Source of the DNA: Macrophomina tecta
Taxonomy: Eukaryota; Ascomycota; Dothideomycetes; Botryosphaeriales; Botryosphaeriaceae
NCBI GenBank assembly: GCA_024180945.1
Contig: JAKSGN010000003.1
Coordinates: forward strand, 1,240,001 to 1,304,000
Length of the DNA: 64,000 nucleotides
Reading direction: 5' to 3'
Shown: positions 11,802-23,706 of the stretch, in pieces
Layout: every line of letters starts with the position of its first letter
Numbering within the stretch: position 1 is the stretch's first letter
Position numbers and translations under genes: made by a program
Notes under the pieces: model-generated
What the model was told of the DNA's origin: nothing
The model's input: only the letters and a program-made list of their open reading frames with translations
Database searches by the model: none

Positions 11802-12542
11802 TATTACAAATCCTAGAGGATAAGGGCTTTATAACCCTACGAGTAGAAAGCCTATATGGGAAAAGACACCGTAGAGACTAAGAACCCTTATAAGTAGTAA
11901 AGCCGCACGGCCGAAACGCCCGCACGGGAAAACTAGCCTTAAGAAGAGACGGCGCGTACGGCCCTAAGCTAGGTAGTAATAAAAGCCCGCACAGGAACGA
12001 CGCCCGCGTAGTATAGTAACTATTCGAAAGAATAGTAGGACCGAGTTCCTATAGAAAAAAGATACCTATAGAGAAAGAGTATAGATCCGGGAAACTAACT
12101 TTAGATATAAGGAACGAATAAGAGAATATTAAATATATCGTCCGCTTATTAGAATAGAAGTCGGGTTTTAGAAAATAGGCCTTAGCGCCTAAGTTACGTG
12201 GGATCCACTAGGCCTATTAGATAACGAAGGATTACGACTATTCTCTATAATACTTAGATAACTAAGGATAATAACTATCTACTACTATCTATAGATTACT
12301 ATATATTTTCTATAGTATATAGATATACTTCTTAGATAGTACTTTAATCTTCGTAGTTAACTTAAAGTTCTAATATAATTCTATTAGAGATAATAAGCCT
12401 AACGCATACTACGTACTGATATATTACGTAATTACTACTATTATTCTAATTCTTTACCCTTCTCTTATTCTTTAAGAAAAACCTTTAGCTACTTAACCCT
12501 ACTAGGTAATTCTAAAGCCTAGTAAAAGAGGCCGCTATTATA
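11802..12542 (+). repeat. 5' LTR of C1 (741 bp)
   Basis: It starts tattacaaatcc, follows the CTCGC duplication and ends gccgctattata. It is equal in length to the 3' LTR, and the differences are mostly transitions. Confidence 0.93.
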
Positions 12543-12839
12543 CTTTAACTACTATTCTTATAAGGGAGGGTAGTTCCGAGGAGAAGAATACTTAATAATA
12601 AAGATAGTATTACCCGATACTTAATACTAACTAAGTAATATAATAAATAACATTAATATAAATAATAACGGTTCTCTATAGCTAACTATAGCCGACCTCT
12701 TTTAAGTTATTTAAGATATATAAGGCTAGATCGGCGAACTACGTAGATAACTCTAGAAGTAGACTAATAAGAATATCTAGCTTTATTAATAAATAGGCGA
12801 GCTTTATAACTAAGCTATTCTAACGACCCTTACCTCGGT

Positions 12840-13720
12840 ATTTATTTATACTTCGGTATTAATAATAACTTAACCTCCTAATAAAAGTATAAAGACGGCT
12901 AAGCTAGATCTATTCTACGGTAACTAAAAGAAGCTCTAGACCTTTTTCTCGTAACTCGACTTATACTTCTTCTTTAACTCTAGAGACTTTTCTACTAATA
13001 ATAAGAAGATAATATTCGCTACTACCTACCTCCGCGATATTACGGTATAGTAGTTTAAGCCCTACCTTAGAGACTGAATAAAGAAAGAACTAGAAGTACG
13101 TAAAGAGAATATAAAAAAAGTCTTTAGTAGCTATAAATACTTCGTAACCTAAATTAAGTAAAGCTTCGGAGACCTCGACGAGGTTAATAAGGCCCGACGA
13201 GCCGTTATAAATATTTACTAGAAGACCTTAGTAGCGAACTATACTATAGAATTTTAAAAGGCCGTAGCGTACCTAGATAACTAGTCTAACTACGCTCTTA
13301 TAAACTACTACTACCGAGGACTTAAGGAAAGAGTTAAAGACTAACTTATAATATAAGATAATTCTAAGACCCTAGACGAGCTTATTAAGCTAGCTATTAA
13401 ATACGATAACTGCCTCTTCGAGCGCTAATCCAAGAAGTATAAGATAAACTACGAGGCTAATACTTTACGCCTAGCGCGCCCTAGACATACTTAAAAAGAA
13501 GAAGATACTATAGAGCTAGATAATATTAACCGCCGGAATGACCTACCTAAAAGAAATAACTACTATAGGAAAAAGAATAACGGCTATAAGGAAAAACGAC
13601 GTAAAGAATAGACCCTAAAGTAAAAATAAAAATTTAAAAAAGGACTATATATCTACTATAGTAAGACTTAGGAAAAGACATACTACTATCTTAAAAAAAA
13701 TAAATAAGTCTCGGCTATAA
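12840..13720 (+). pseudogene. C1 gag relic
   Basis: The + strand reading resembles a retrotransposon gag: a helical capsid-like region, then a basic stretch, then a mutated zinc knuckle near 13,650-13,690. There the spacing of former Cys and His codons fits CX2CX4HX4C, with TGT/TGC/CAC changed to TAT/TAC. Confidence 0.7.
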
Positions 13721-14689
13721 CGTAAAAACTAGAAAGCTAAGAAGTCTCTATGATTACTAAGTAAGAAAACCCCTTCGCCGAATTTAATAAGTAATACAAA
13801 GAAAGCCAGAGCCCCAAGTATTAAAAGCTTAGCTAGATAGCCTACTATAATAATAACTATACTACTTACTAGAGCGATAAGAATACCATAGGCTAGTACT
13901 CTAAGAAGCTACGATACGTTAATATGACTCTAAGAATAGAGAAAGAGCTTATTAAAGCCTTTCCTAATAATGAGAACCTAGTTAATAGCGATACGGAGAA
14001 ACTATATGATAGTACTCTAGAGTTAAGCACGACCGATAATAAGTAATAGTAGAACGAAGCTATACTTATAAGAATAACTAAATACCTAACCTAATACGAA
14101 GAGACACGCTGCATTACTAATAGCCTAGAGCCTACAGTTACCTAGATTCTAGACCCTATAATTAACCTCGGAACGCAGCAATATAAGGTATAGTAAGAAA
14201 AAGTATACGCACGCGTATAGTAAGACGATACCTAGAACCCCTAAAAAGAATTACTACTCGAGACGATTAATAAACTCGTATCTTAGCTAGAGAATAAGAT
14301 ATAGAGGGTATAACGGCGGTAAGATCTATAATATCTCTACGATATAGCCTATACCCTCTACTAGTACGGTATAGTAACTAGAGATAGAAGCATCTTATAA
14401 TAGATACTCTACGAAAAATACGATATACCTACCTTCTAGTATTAGGTTCGAAATGGGTAGATCTACTAGAGACGACTAATTAAATACGATAGATAGATAT
14501 AATAAAAAGACACACTAATTCTAGTAAATAAATAGGACGAATATATCTGCTACGAAATAACGGGATGATTAATATTAAAAAACTAAACGGCTCCCCTAGA
14601 TAGAAACCCTAGGAGGGGCTGTTAAATAGGTTCCTTAACTAGGTTATACGTATAGCGAACGAAATTATATCTACTAAATTAAACTTATA

Positions 14690-17600
14690 TCGACTTTTAT
14701 ATATCCCAGTTATATTCTGCGGGAAAAAGACAATGGCTATAATCGATAGCGGTATATAAGACGTATTTATTAATTCTAAGTTTATCGTTAAGAACTAACT
14801 ACCCTAGTAAGCTAAGAATTATTCTTATTAGCTAAGTATGGTAGATGGCTTTCTAGTAGAATATAAAAATAGCTAGATACGAATTAAGATAGAAAAAGTA
14901 CTCCTTACTATTAGTAACTACCGAGAACGAATTAACCTTAACGTAATAATAATCCCCGGATATAATATTATTCTAGGAATACCATAGCTAAAGACTTACG
15001 AGCTATATATTAACTAGAGAATAGAGACTATTACGTTTTCTAATAAATACTATAAACGCCACCTCGTAACGGTAAGAAAAAGCTAATAAAGCTAGAAGAA
15101 AGCGCTAAAGCCTAAGAGCTAGAGCGGAATCTTCGAGCTAAGACGACGGGATAATAACGTATTCATAGATATTAAGACTATTAGCTACCGAGCGCTAAAA
15201 CTTATAATAAGACGAGGAGAAAAGGCCTATATAATCTACGTAAAACCTAGTAAGGATACCGAGTAGAAAACTCTTACTTGTATAATATAGGGCCTTACGA
15301 ATAAGAATAAGAATAGCCTAAAGCTAGTCGAAGAAAACTATTTCTAGAGGCTTAATAGATAATATAGCTACTTAAATAAAGTAGGTACTAGTCCCCTCGG
15401 GTATAAGAGCTATAACGATAAAGGTATTTTAGTAGCTAAGATTAGTATAGACCTTAGTGGAATTATAAGGCCTATTAAGAATAAATTAGCATCTATACTA
15501 GAATTAGAGATAGTTCTATAGGAATTCTAGAATATACTAAGAATATTCTAAGAAAGAGGTAAGGAATAACTACTAGAGTATTAGCTATAGAATTATAAGA
15601 TATTCTTACTTCCGGGAATATAACCTACTTTTAAGCCTATTTACTCTTTGTCTAAGATAGAGGCTGAAGTATTATAGAAATACATCGATAAAAACCTAGA
15701 ACGAGAATATATACGATTCTTATAGTCGCCGGTAGAATATCCTATTCTATTTGTTCTAAAAAAGAATAGTAAGCTCCACCTCTACATTAACTATAGATAG
15801 CTAAATAATATTATAATAAAGAACCGATACCTACTACCTTATATTAATAAATTATAGAATAAGTTTCGCAACGCTAAGTTCTTTACGAAACTAGACCTTT
15901 AAGAAAATTACTACCTAGTCTATATTAAGAAAGATAAAGAATAAAAGACGGCGTTCTAAACGTAATTCGAATATTACGAGTATATAGTAATACCTTTTAG
16001 GCTTACTAACGTATCGGCTATCTTCTAAAGCTTAGTTAACGATACCCTATATCCGTATTTAGATATATTCGCCTTAGCTTACCTAGATAATATCCTAATA
16101 TACTCGGAAATGCTCGAGAAACACACCGAGTACGTAAGAAAAGTTCTAAAGGCCTTAAATAAGCGAAACCTCTAAGTAGCCCTAAAAAAAAGCGAGTAGT
16201 ATACCTAAAAGATAGAATACCTAGGGTTTATTATTACCCTAGGATATATCGGCATGGACGACAAGAAACTAGACGTAATTAAAGACTAGCCGATATCGCA
16301 AACTATTAGAGAAGTATAATCCTTTCTTAGATTTACTAACTTTTATCGGAAGTTTATTATAAACTACGCTAGAATAGCGGTATCTCTAACCAATATTACT
16401 AAGAAGAAATATAGGTTTATATAAAAAGAAAGGTAATAATAAGCGTTCGACTTACTAAAGTAAATATTTATAGAAGTACTAGTTCTAGGACTCTATAACC
16501 TGGATCTACTAATTACGGTAGAAACTAACACTTTAGACTACGCTATAGAAGCCATACTTAGTTAGCTAGATAAAGAAGGTAGACTATACTCTATCGCCTA
16601 CTACTTAAGAAAAATAACACCTGCCGAGAAGAACTACGACGTCTATAATAAACTCTTAGCTATAGTTACGGCTTTTAAAGAATAGAGATACTACCTTAAA
16701 GGCGCTAAGTACTAGGTTATAGTCTACTATGACTATAAGAACCTCTCGCACTTTACTACTACTAAGGAACTAAACCGACGATAGGTTTAATAGGCTAAAG
16801 AGCTAGCGTTTTATAATATAAAGATTACTTATAGAAATGGATCTAAGAACACTCGCGTAAACGCGCTAAGTAGACAAGCCGACTATATTAAAGAAAAGCT
16901 AGGTCTATAACCTATAATACTTAATACGTAGAAGAACGGGTCTTTTATACCCGCTAGCTATAGCCGCTAGATTATAGCTATTTATAGCCTAGAATAAATG
17001 TAGCTTAAGGGAGGACTAAACGACTCGCTTACTCTAGTTAGGCTATTCGCCCTAGCGATATGCCTCGAAGGCAACGAATGGGAGTAGAAGATCCGAGAAG
17101 CCTACGTAAATAACGTAACGGCTTAAGAAATTGAAGAACTCGATAACGACCCCCGAGTAACTAGAAATATAGATAGTATAATTCTATTTTTAGAATTAGT
17201 CTACGTTCCGGTTAAACTACGGAAAGAGCTCATAAAGAATATATATGAAGCCCTAGTATACGATTATTAAGAAATAAATAAGACGATAAAGTAAATTATG
17301 AGAAGCTACTACTTTCTAGGGCTAAGAAGAATCGTTTAATAAATAGTCTCGTAATATGACCTTTATATTAGAAGTAAGGCCGCGAGGTATATACTCTACG
17401 AACTACTATAGCTGCTACTAATACTAAAGCGCCCTTAGTAATCTATCTCGCTAGACTTTATTACGAACTTATCTAAGTTAAAAGAACTGCTTACTAAGAT
17501 TAAGTATAACTCGATTCTAGTTATCGTTAATAGAATAATAAAGTACGTATACTACTTACTATATCTTAAAATGGTAAATACAGAAGAACTCGTCTATACA

Positions 17601-18320
17601 TTTCTTAGAATAATCCTCGGTAACTACGGGTTACTAGAAGAGCTTATATTAAATAGAGATTAGCTATTTATATTTTAATTCTAGTAGACGCTTACCTGCT
17701 AGCTTAGAGTAAAATATAAGCTCTCGACTATAATATATCTATAAATAGATAGATAGACAGAACGAATGAATTAAATACTAGAATAGTACTTACGCTACTA
17801 CCTTAATTATATATAAGATAATTAGGTCGAGCTACTACCGCTCGTATAGTTCGCATATAATAGCTCGAAAGCGTTAGCTATGTAAGAATCCCCATTCTAT
17901 GCTAATTATAGTTACGAGCCCACAGCTTATAAAAAGCTAATACTAAGCGAATTCCTAGCCTAAAAAGAAATTCTTAAAGTAGACTAGCTAAAGGTACTCT
18001 ATAAATAACTATACCTAGACCTCGAGTTCGTAGCCCTATAAATAGGTAGATACTATAATAGACGGCACTAAGAGGTACTAAAGCTAAAGAGAAAAGATAA
18101 AGTTTACCTTCTTAGAAAAAATATTAAGATAAAACGGCCGAATAATAAATTAGACTTTAAGAAAATCAGACCGTTCGAAATTAAAGAATAGATTAGAAAG
18201 GTTAATTTCCGCCTTAGATTACCTAATACTATATGGATATATTCTATATTTTACGTCTTACTCCTCGAACTAGTACTAGAAAACGCCGCGCTATTACGCT
18301 AAATAGAAGAAATACTACCG
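14690..18320 (+). pseudogene. C1 pol relic: protease, RT, RNase H, integrase, chromodomain-like end
   Basis: A protease motif IDSG is readable at about 14,740. The RT is recognised at about 15,770-16,110 by YINYR.LNN, TKLDL, VIPFRLTN-like and AYLDNILIYS blocks. RNase H lies at about 16,440-16,900 (EKNYDVYNKLLAIV). The integrase lies at about 17,200-18,100. A chromodomain-adjacent segment (FRLRLPNTMW) is at about 18,200-18,310. This is the Ty3/Gypsy order. All frames contain several RIP-type stops, so no product is expected. Confidence 0.8.
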
Positions 18321-19311
18321 GAAAATCTAGATACTAACGAAAATATAGACTAGAATATAGAATAAGTCCTAGATAGCGACTATATTAATGGTTAATTCCG
18401 ATACCTCCTTAAATAGAAGGGAGACTAGGATAATACCTAGAAACTATTAAAACTCTATGATTATTAAGAACTTATTAATAAGTTCTATCGCCGAAACCTA
18501 GATCGACTAATACCGCCGACTCGTTATATACAAAGAATCTAAAATTAAAGTTAGGAAACGAAGACTACCGTGCCTAATTTACTAGCTCGAAACCCTCAGG
18601 AGACGTAGAACCCGAACTAACACTAGAAGACCTAATAGACTAGAACGACTTTATAATAATATTAGCTAAGGTATCGCTACGTAAACGCTTTAGCGATCGC
18701 TTCTTTTTAGTACTTTTAGGGTTAATAGAATTCCTAGTCTCTTAAACTGACTTAAGACGGTCTAACTTCTCTAACTTCTCTACGGTTATAGCCTTCTTCG
18801 AGAGTATTAAATAAGTATAACGCTCTAAGAGATTCTTCTATTTCTCTAAACGAGATAAATGAGCTATTATAGTCTATATAGCCTTACGAGCCTTCTCCCG
18901 GTTTGTACGCACTTTAGCGTGTGCCCGATTAAGATGATTAACTAGAGTTAAACATTAGTAATAGTAGAAAATAATAGAAATAAAATATATAGTCTATAGT
19001 ATCGAGACCCCCGCTATCATAAGTAGTCTAACCGCGACGAGTATACTTTCTATAACGGGAAAAACTCTTAATATCTATCTAATACTTTACGGGCTCGCCC
19101 TTAGAAGCTAGAAGTAAATAAGAAGAATAAGAAACGAGTATCTCGTAATCCTCGCGATTAATACGCTTACCTAGAAGAACCTATTTAGTACGCTTACGTT
19201 TTAGAGGTATTATAAAAATTTACTAAAGAAAAGAAAGAAAGAATAAAAAAAGCCTAAGATATAAACTAGTAAATAAATCTTCGGGCTGAAGATCCTTAAG
19301 GGGGGGGATAG

Positions 19312-20052
19312 TATTATAAACCCTAGAGAATAAGGGCTTTATAACCCCACAGGTAGAAAGCCCGCACGAAAAAAGATACCGTAGGGACTAAGAACCCTTA
19401 TAAGTAGTAGAGCCGCACGGCTAGAATGCCCACACGAGAAAACTAGCCTTAAGAAAAGACGGCGCGTACGGCCCTAAGCTAGGTAGTAATAGAAGCCTGT
19501 ACGGAAATGACGCCTGCGTAGTATAGCGACTACCCGGAAGAATAGTAGAACCGAGTTCCCGTAGGGGAAAGATACCTATAGAGAAAGAGTATAGATCTGG
19601 AAAACCGACTTCGAATATAAGAGACGAATAAGAGAATATTAAATATATCGTCTGCTTATTAGGGTAGAAGTCGGGTTCCGAAAAATAGGCCTTAGCGCCT
19701 AAGTTACGTAGAACCTACTGGGCCTACTAGATAATAAAGAATTACGACTATCCTCTATAATACTTAGATAACTAAGAATAATAACTATCTACTACTATTT
19801 ATAGATTACTATATATTTTCTATAATATATAGATATACTTCTTAGATAGTACTTTAATCTTCGTAGTTAACTTAAAGTTCTAATATAACCCTATTAGAGG
19901 TAACAAGCCTAACGCGTACTACGTACTAATATATTACGTAATTACTACTATCGTTCTAATCCTTTACCCTTCTCTTATTCTTTAGGGAAAACCTTTAGCT
20001 ACCTAACCCTACTAGATGATTCTAAAGCCTAGTAGAAGAGGCCGCCGTTATA
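19312..20052 (+). repeat. 3' LTR of C1 (741 bp)
   Basis: It starts tattataaaccc after the polypurine tract, ends gccgccgttata, and is followed by the CTCGC duplication. Confidence 0.93.
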
Positions 20053-20057
20053 CTCGC

Positions 20058-23000
20058 TTCCGAGTTTTCGAGAAACTATTTATTAATAATAAATATCGTA
20101 TAGCCTATATCCGCTATAAATTTAACCTTCTTATTGCTATTACTAAGACGTACTTATGCTACTACGTATAACTAACTTCTATAGACCTTTCTAGTATCTA
20201 GTTCTATTCTAGCTACTAATTATACGGTTTTCGTAATCTCCGCTAGGGCTTAATCTAGTCTTAGAGTAGTATCGGGCTTCTTAATATTAATTAAATTAAC
20301 TAAGCCTTTAGCGACGGGCCTTATCTTTTTCGGATTAGAATACTCTACTCTAATATAAGTATATAACTTATTTTTTATTAGCTAAGTAGATTCGTATACT
20401 AAGTATTAGTATTTATCCTTTTTTATTATTTCTTATAGCTTAGATAGCAGTCTTAATAATTTCTTATTATCTTTAAAAGGCTCTAGTTCTGGTATTACGA
20501 AGTTAGTAGATAGAATTACTAAAGACGAGATAGTTCTAAAAAACCTAATATATATTAATAAGTTAGATTTCTTTATATCTCTTTTAGGTTCTTCTTCGGT
20601 AAATAACTCTCTCGTAATTTCGGCTTTAGAGTCTATTTTTAGTTCTACCTTATACGCGTAGGCCTTCTTTTTAAAATTTATACTATAATTCTTCTTATCC
20701 TTCTTAGCTCTTCGGTCTTAATTTCTAGTACGATTATAGTTTCTATCTTTATCTCGGTCTTATTTTCTATCGCGATTACGATAGCGATTTTACTCTCTTT
20801 TTTAATCGCAATCTTGGTTTCGGTTTCGGTTACGGTCTCGATTATAATTATAGTCGCAGTTAGTATTCTAATACCGGTCTCTATACCGGTTTCTATTCCG
20901 GTCGCGATTATAATTATAGTCTCGATCTCGCCTATTATCGTTGTTATAACGCGCTCTATTTCTTAAATTATCTTAATTACGTCTATAGTCTCGTCTTTTC
21001 TCTTCGCAGATTAGGTCTCTCTAAAGAGTTACCTTTTCCTCGGCCTTATAGATATAGATATCTATAGTAGTTAATCCTATTAGTAGTTTAAGGTTGCGGC
21101 GGAGTTTTATATTAATCCTCTCGTACGCTTAGAGAAGCTAATCTTTAATTAGGGTAATTCTAGTATCTTAAGCTAACTAGACGTAATCTATAATAAATCT
21201 TCTAATCGCGCGCTCTTCTTTTACTTCTTATAGTCTATAGTACTTTCTTTAAAGCTCTCTTTATACTTCTAAAGAGTGCTTCTTAAAGTATTTAATTAGT
21301 TTCTCTTTCTAACAGTTAATTTTTTTTCTATCTCTTAGGTAATTATATTCCGTTTTAAATAGCTAAGCTATATACTACGCTTAAGTGGTCCCTCTTAGAT
21401 ATTACTAAAGGCTTCGCCTAACTAAGAATTCTATTTTAGAGTATAGCTAGTATTTAATCATCTTAATAAACTAATGAACGTTTTTATAGTAGAGTTTACT
21501 ATTTTTCTTAACTAAATCTTCGTCATCCTTACCCGTAGTTTTAAGATTTAGGTTAAAGTAACTAACTTCATCTAGTTTAAACTTATCTTTATCGTACTTT
21601 AGTAGGCCTTTATCTTTAAAGTCTACTTTTAGATTATTATATAGGATTTACCAACGTTTCTCTTTTACCCGTAGTCTCTAGTCTTCTAAATCTAATAAGG
21701 CGAAGTCCCTTCTTAAGCGGCGAAATAGCCTTTAATTTATACGCCGATTCCTTCCGAAAAAGTGATTATAGTTACTATTTTCCGTTCCGGAGAATAAGCT
21801 AAAGAAATTATTATTCTCTAGTTATTATTAGCTAACGATAGTCGGGCGACGTTATATTATTAGCCCGGTATTAATGCTAACTAAGAAACAGTCGTTCCGT
21901 AACGGCTATTTAATAAGCCTAGTACGTACTTTACGATTTCTTCTCTTCACTAATATAATCTCTTCGTTAATAATCTATTTTACTACCTCGGTAATCCTCT
22001 CTATTAGTATTACGTCTAAAGATTAATCTTACTACACGGCTTAGGAGTTTTCTAATTAGGGCTATAGAAAAGGGGCTTCGTATTTATAATAGCTATTACG
22101 TCGAAGTCTCCTTCCTATACCTTTATCTCGCGAAGAAGGCCTATATACTGCTTTTTTAGTCTTATATTAGCGTCTCTAATTTAATAAAAGTAGTTTTACT
22201 TTATACTTAGTATATAAGCGCTAACTCTTAGTACGTTAGAAATTTCTTAGAAGGAATCGCTTCTTTTCTCCTCTAGGGCGTAATTCTTTGGAAAAGAGAT
22301 TACTTATACTGAGCTCTAGCATTAATTCTTCTAGAAATCCTTTTGGTATTTAGAATTAGGTAGGTATAAGTACTAATAGTTTTAACTTTATTTCTTAGTA
22401 CTACTAAAATCTTCTTAGAGCCGGCACACTCGGTTCTCTTGATCGGGGGCGCTAAAATAACTAGTCCCGGTTCTCTAGTTTCTAACTTATCCGGCTAGTA
22501 TATCGTTCCGATGTCTAGGAAGTCGTAGACAATGATAACTTAATAACTTTCTAAGGCTATACTCTCTTCTAAAGGGTCTAAGCGGTAGGGTAAGATTTCT
22601 ATAATACTTATATTATTTCTACGAACGCTTCTAGTATCTCCATTCTTATTATAACCGAACTAGAAGATCCTAGTTCCGCTAGCGTTATTTAGGCTTTCGA
22701 AACTAATTTACTTTCGTACTATTATTTATATTCCTAACATTTCGTTTTATAATCTTTACGAAGGTTCTCGTTTTAAGTAGAATTAAGTTAGTTAAGCTTC
22801 TTAAGAAACTATTTTACCGCCGTAGTAATTAGTTTCTTTTTGTTAACCTTAATATTCTAGTTAAGCGGGTACTAGTTAGCCGATTAGACTTCTAAGAATT
22901 TGAGAGAGTTATAAGTATTACGTTAAAAAGAATAGAAGAAAGTATCGTTCGGCTTTATATAGTATATAATAATCGTTTATACTAATAGTATAGCTATTTT

Positions 23001-23501
23001 AAGAATCGCGATAAGTTTTCTTCTATTAGATAGTCTTTTCTCCTAGAAACTAACTAGCTAGAACGCTATCCAGACTATTACGTTTAGTAACCGCGGTAGA
23101 CGCTCTAGAATACTTATATCGCGGTTATTATACCGGTTTTAGGTTTTATCGGTTAGGTTTTCGATAGGTAATTAAGTAGCTATAAAAGTTCTTACGCGTT
23201 ATTAGCGCCTCTTACGCCGTATACCGCTTTTTTTCTTAGCTAGCGCGGTTCTTCGCCAGCGATAGAGAAGCGGAGATTATAAAAACTATAAAGGCAGATA
23301 GGGCATCTTATATACTAAGTCTTAAATCGTTAATAGGGTTTTAGGAAGAAGAAACGGCTTCCCGTATAGTAGTTTAAAATATAGAGGGTTTAATATAGCG
23401 CTACTTTTATAAGCGGCGTTTTAGGCTTCTCTTTTAGTAGAAGGTATTCTTTCTAGCAGATTAGAGGGCTTAGTTAATCTTTTTCGCTTTTAGCTACTAG
23501 T
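20058..23501 (-). pseudogene. Element B gag-protease relic
   Basis: On the minus strand, a retroviral-type aspartic protease motif (VKFIAD.G.TI.IINK, ancestral DTG) is readable near 20,070-20,140. Upstream, 20,690-20,970 encodes a low-complexity run of alternating Arg with Asp, Asn and Tyr, a likely nucleic-acid-binding gag tail. The remainder up to the LTR is assigned to gag and the leader by position only. RIP stops are frequent. Confidence 0.65.
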
Positions 23502-23701
23502 TACTAGGATTCATTTTCTAAATAAATTAAGGCCTTATAGGACTTCGGGAATGAGATATATAAAAGTAGTTAATTATTATTAAAACGCCTTCCGACGGCG
23601 GCTATTTATCTACGCTATACTACCTTTCTTTTCTAGGCGGTTCGAGGCCGCTACTATCCCTAAGAAAGGACCTTCTTCTTACTAACTACCGTATTCTAAT
23701 A
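23502..23701 (-). repeat. LTR of element B, right copy (5' LTR in the element's orientation)
   Basis: This is a 200-bp copy of 1733-1932. The former TG end now reads TA. It is followed by the TSD ATAGA at 23702-23706. Confidence 0.88.
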
Positions 23702-23706
23702 ATAGA

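Larger units (their letters stand above)
11802..20052 (+). mobile_element. Element C1: full-length RIP-degraded Ty3/Gypsy retrotransposon inserted in B
   Basis: This 8,251-bp element has 741-bp LTRs at both ends (11802-12542 and 19312-20052) and the TSD CTCGC (11797-11801 and 20053-20057). A G-rich polypurine tract (aaggggggggatag) directly precedes the 3' LTR. The internal region carries gag, protease, RT, RNase H, integrase and a chromodomain-like tail on the + strand, all with RIP stops. It belongs to the same family and has the same orientation as C2. C1 keeps more C and G than C2 at matching sites, so it is less mutated. Its insertion separates the protease and RT parts of B. Confidence 0.93.
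1733..23701 (-). mobile_element. Element B: RIP-degraded chromodomain Ty3/Gypsy retrotransposon inserted in A
   Basis: A 200-bp direct repeat pair (1733-1932 and 23502-23701) is flanked by the TSD ATAGA (1728-1732 and 23702-23706). The left copy still has an intact TG at one end. Coding relics run on the minus strand: gag and protease (20058-23501), then RT, RNase H, integrase and chromodomain (11801 down to about 7510), then a long extra frame (7500 down to 4483). Removing C1 and the Fot1/Pot2-like element, each with its TSD, leaves about 11,865 bp, unusually long for a Gypsy element. In the minus orientation the right LTR is the 5' LTR; the adjacent sequence (tagtagctaaaagcg on the minus strand) may be a mutated primer-binding site. 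Confidence 0.88.
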
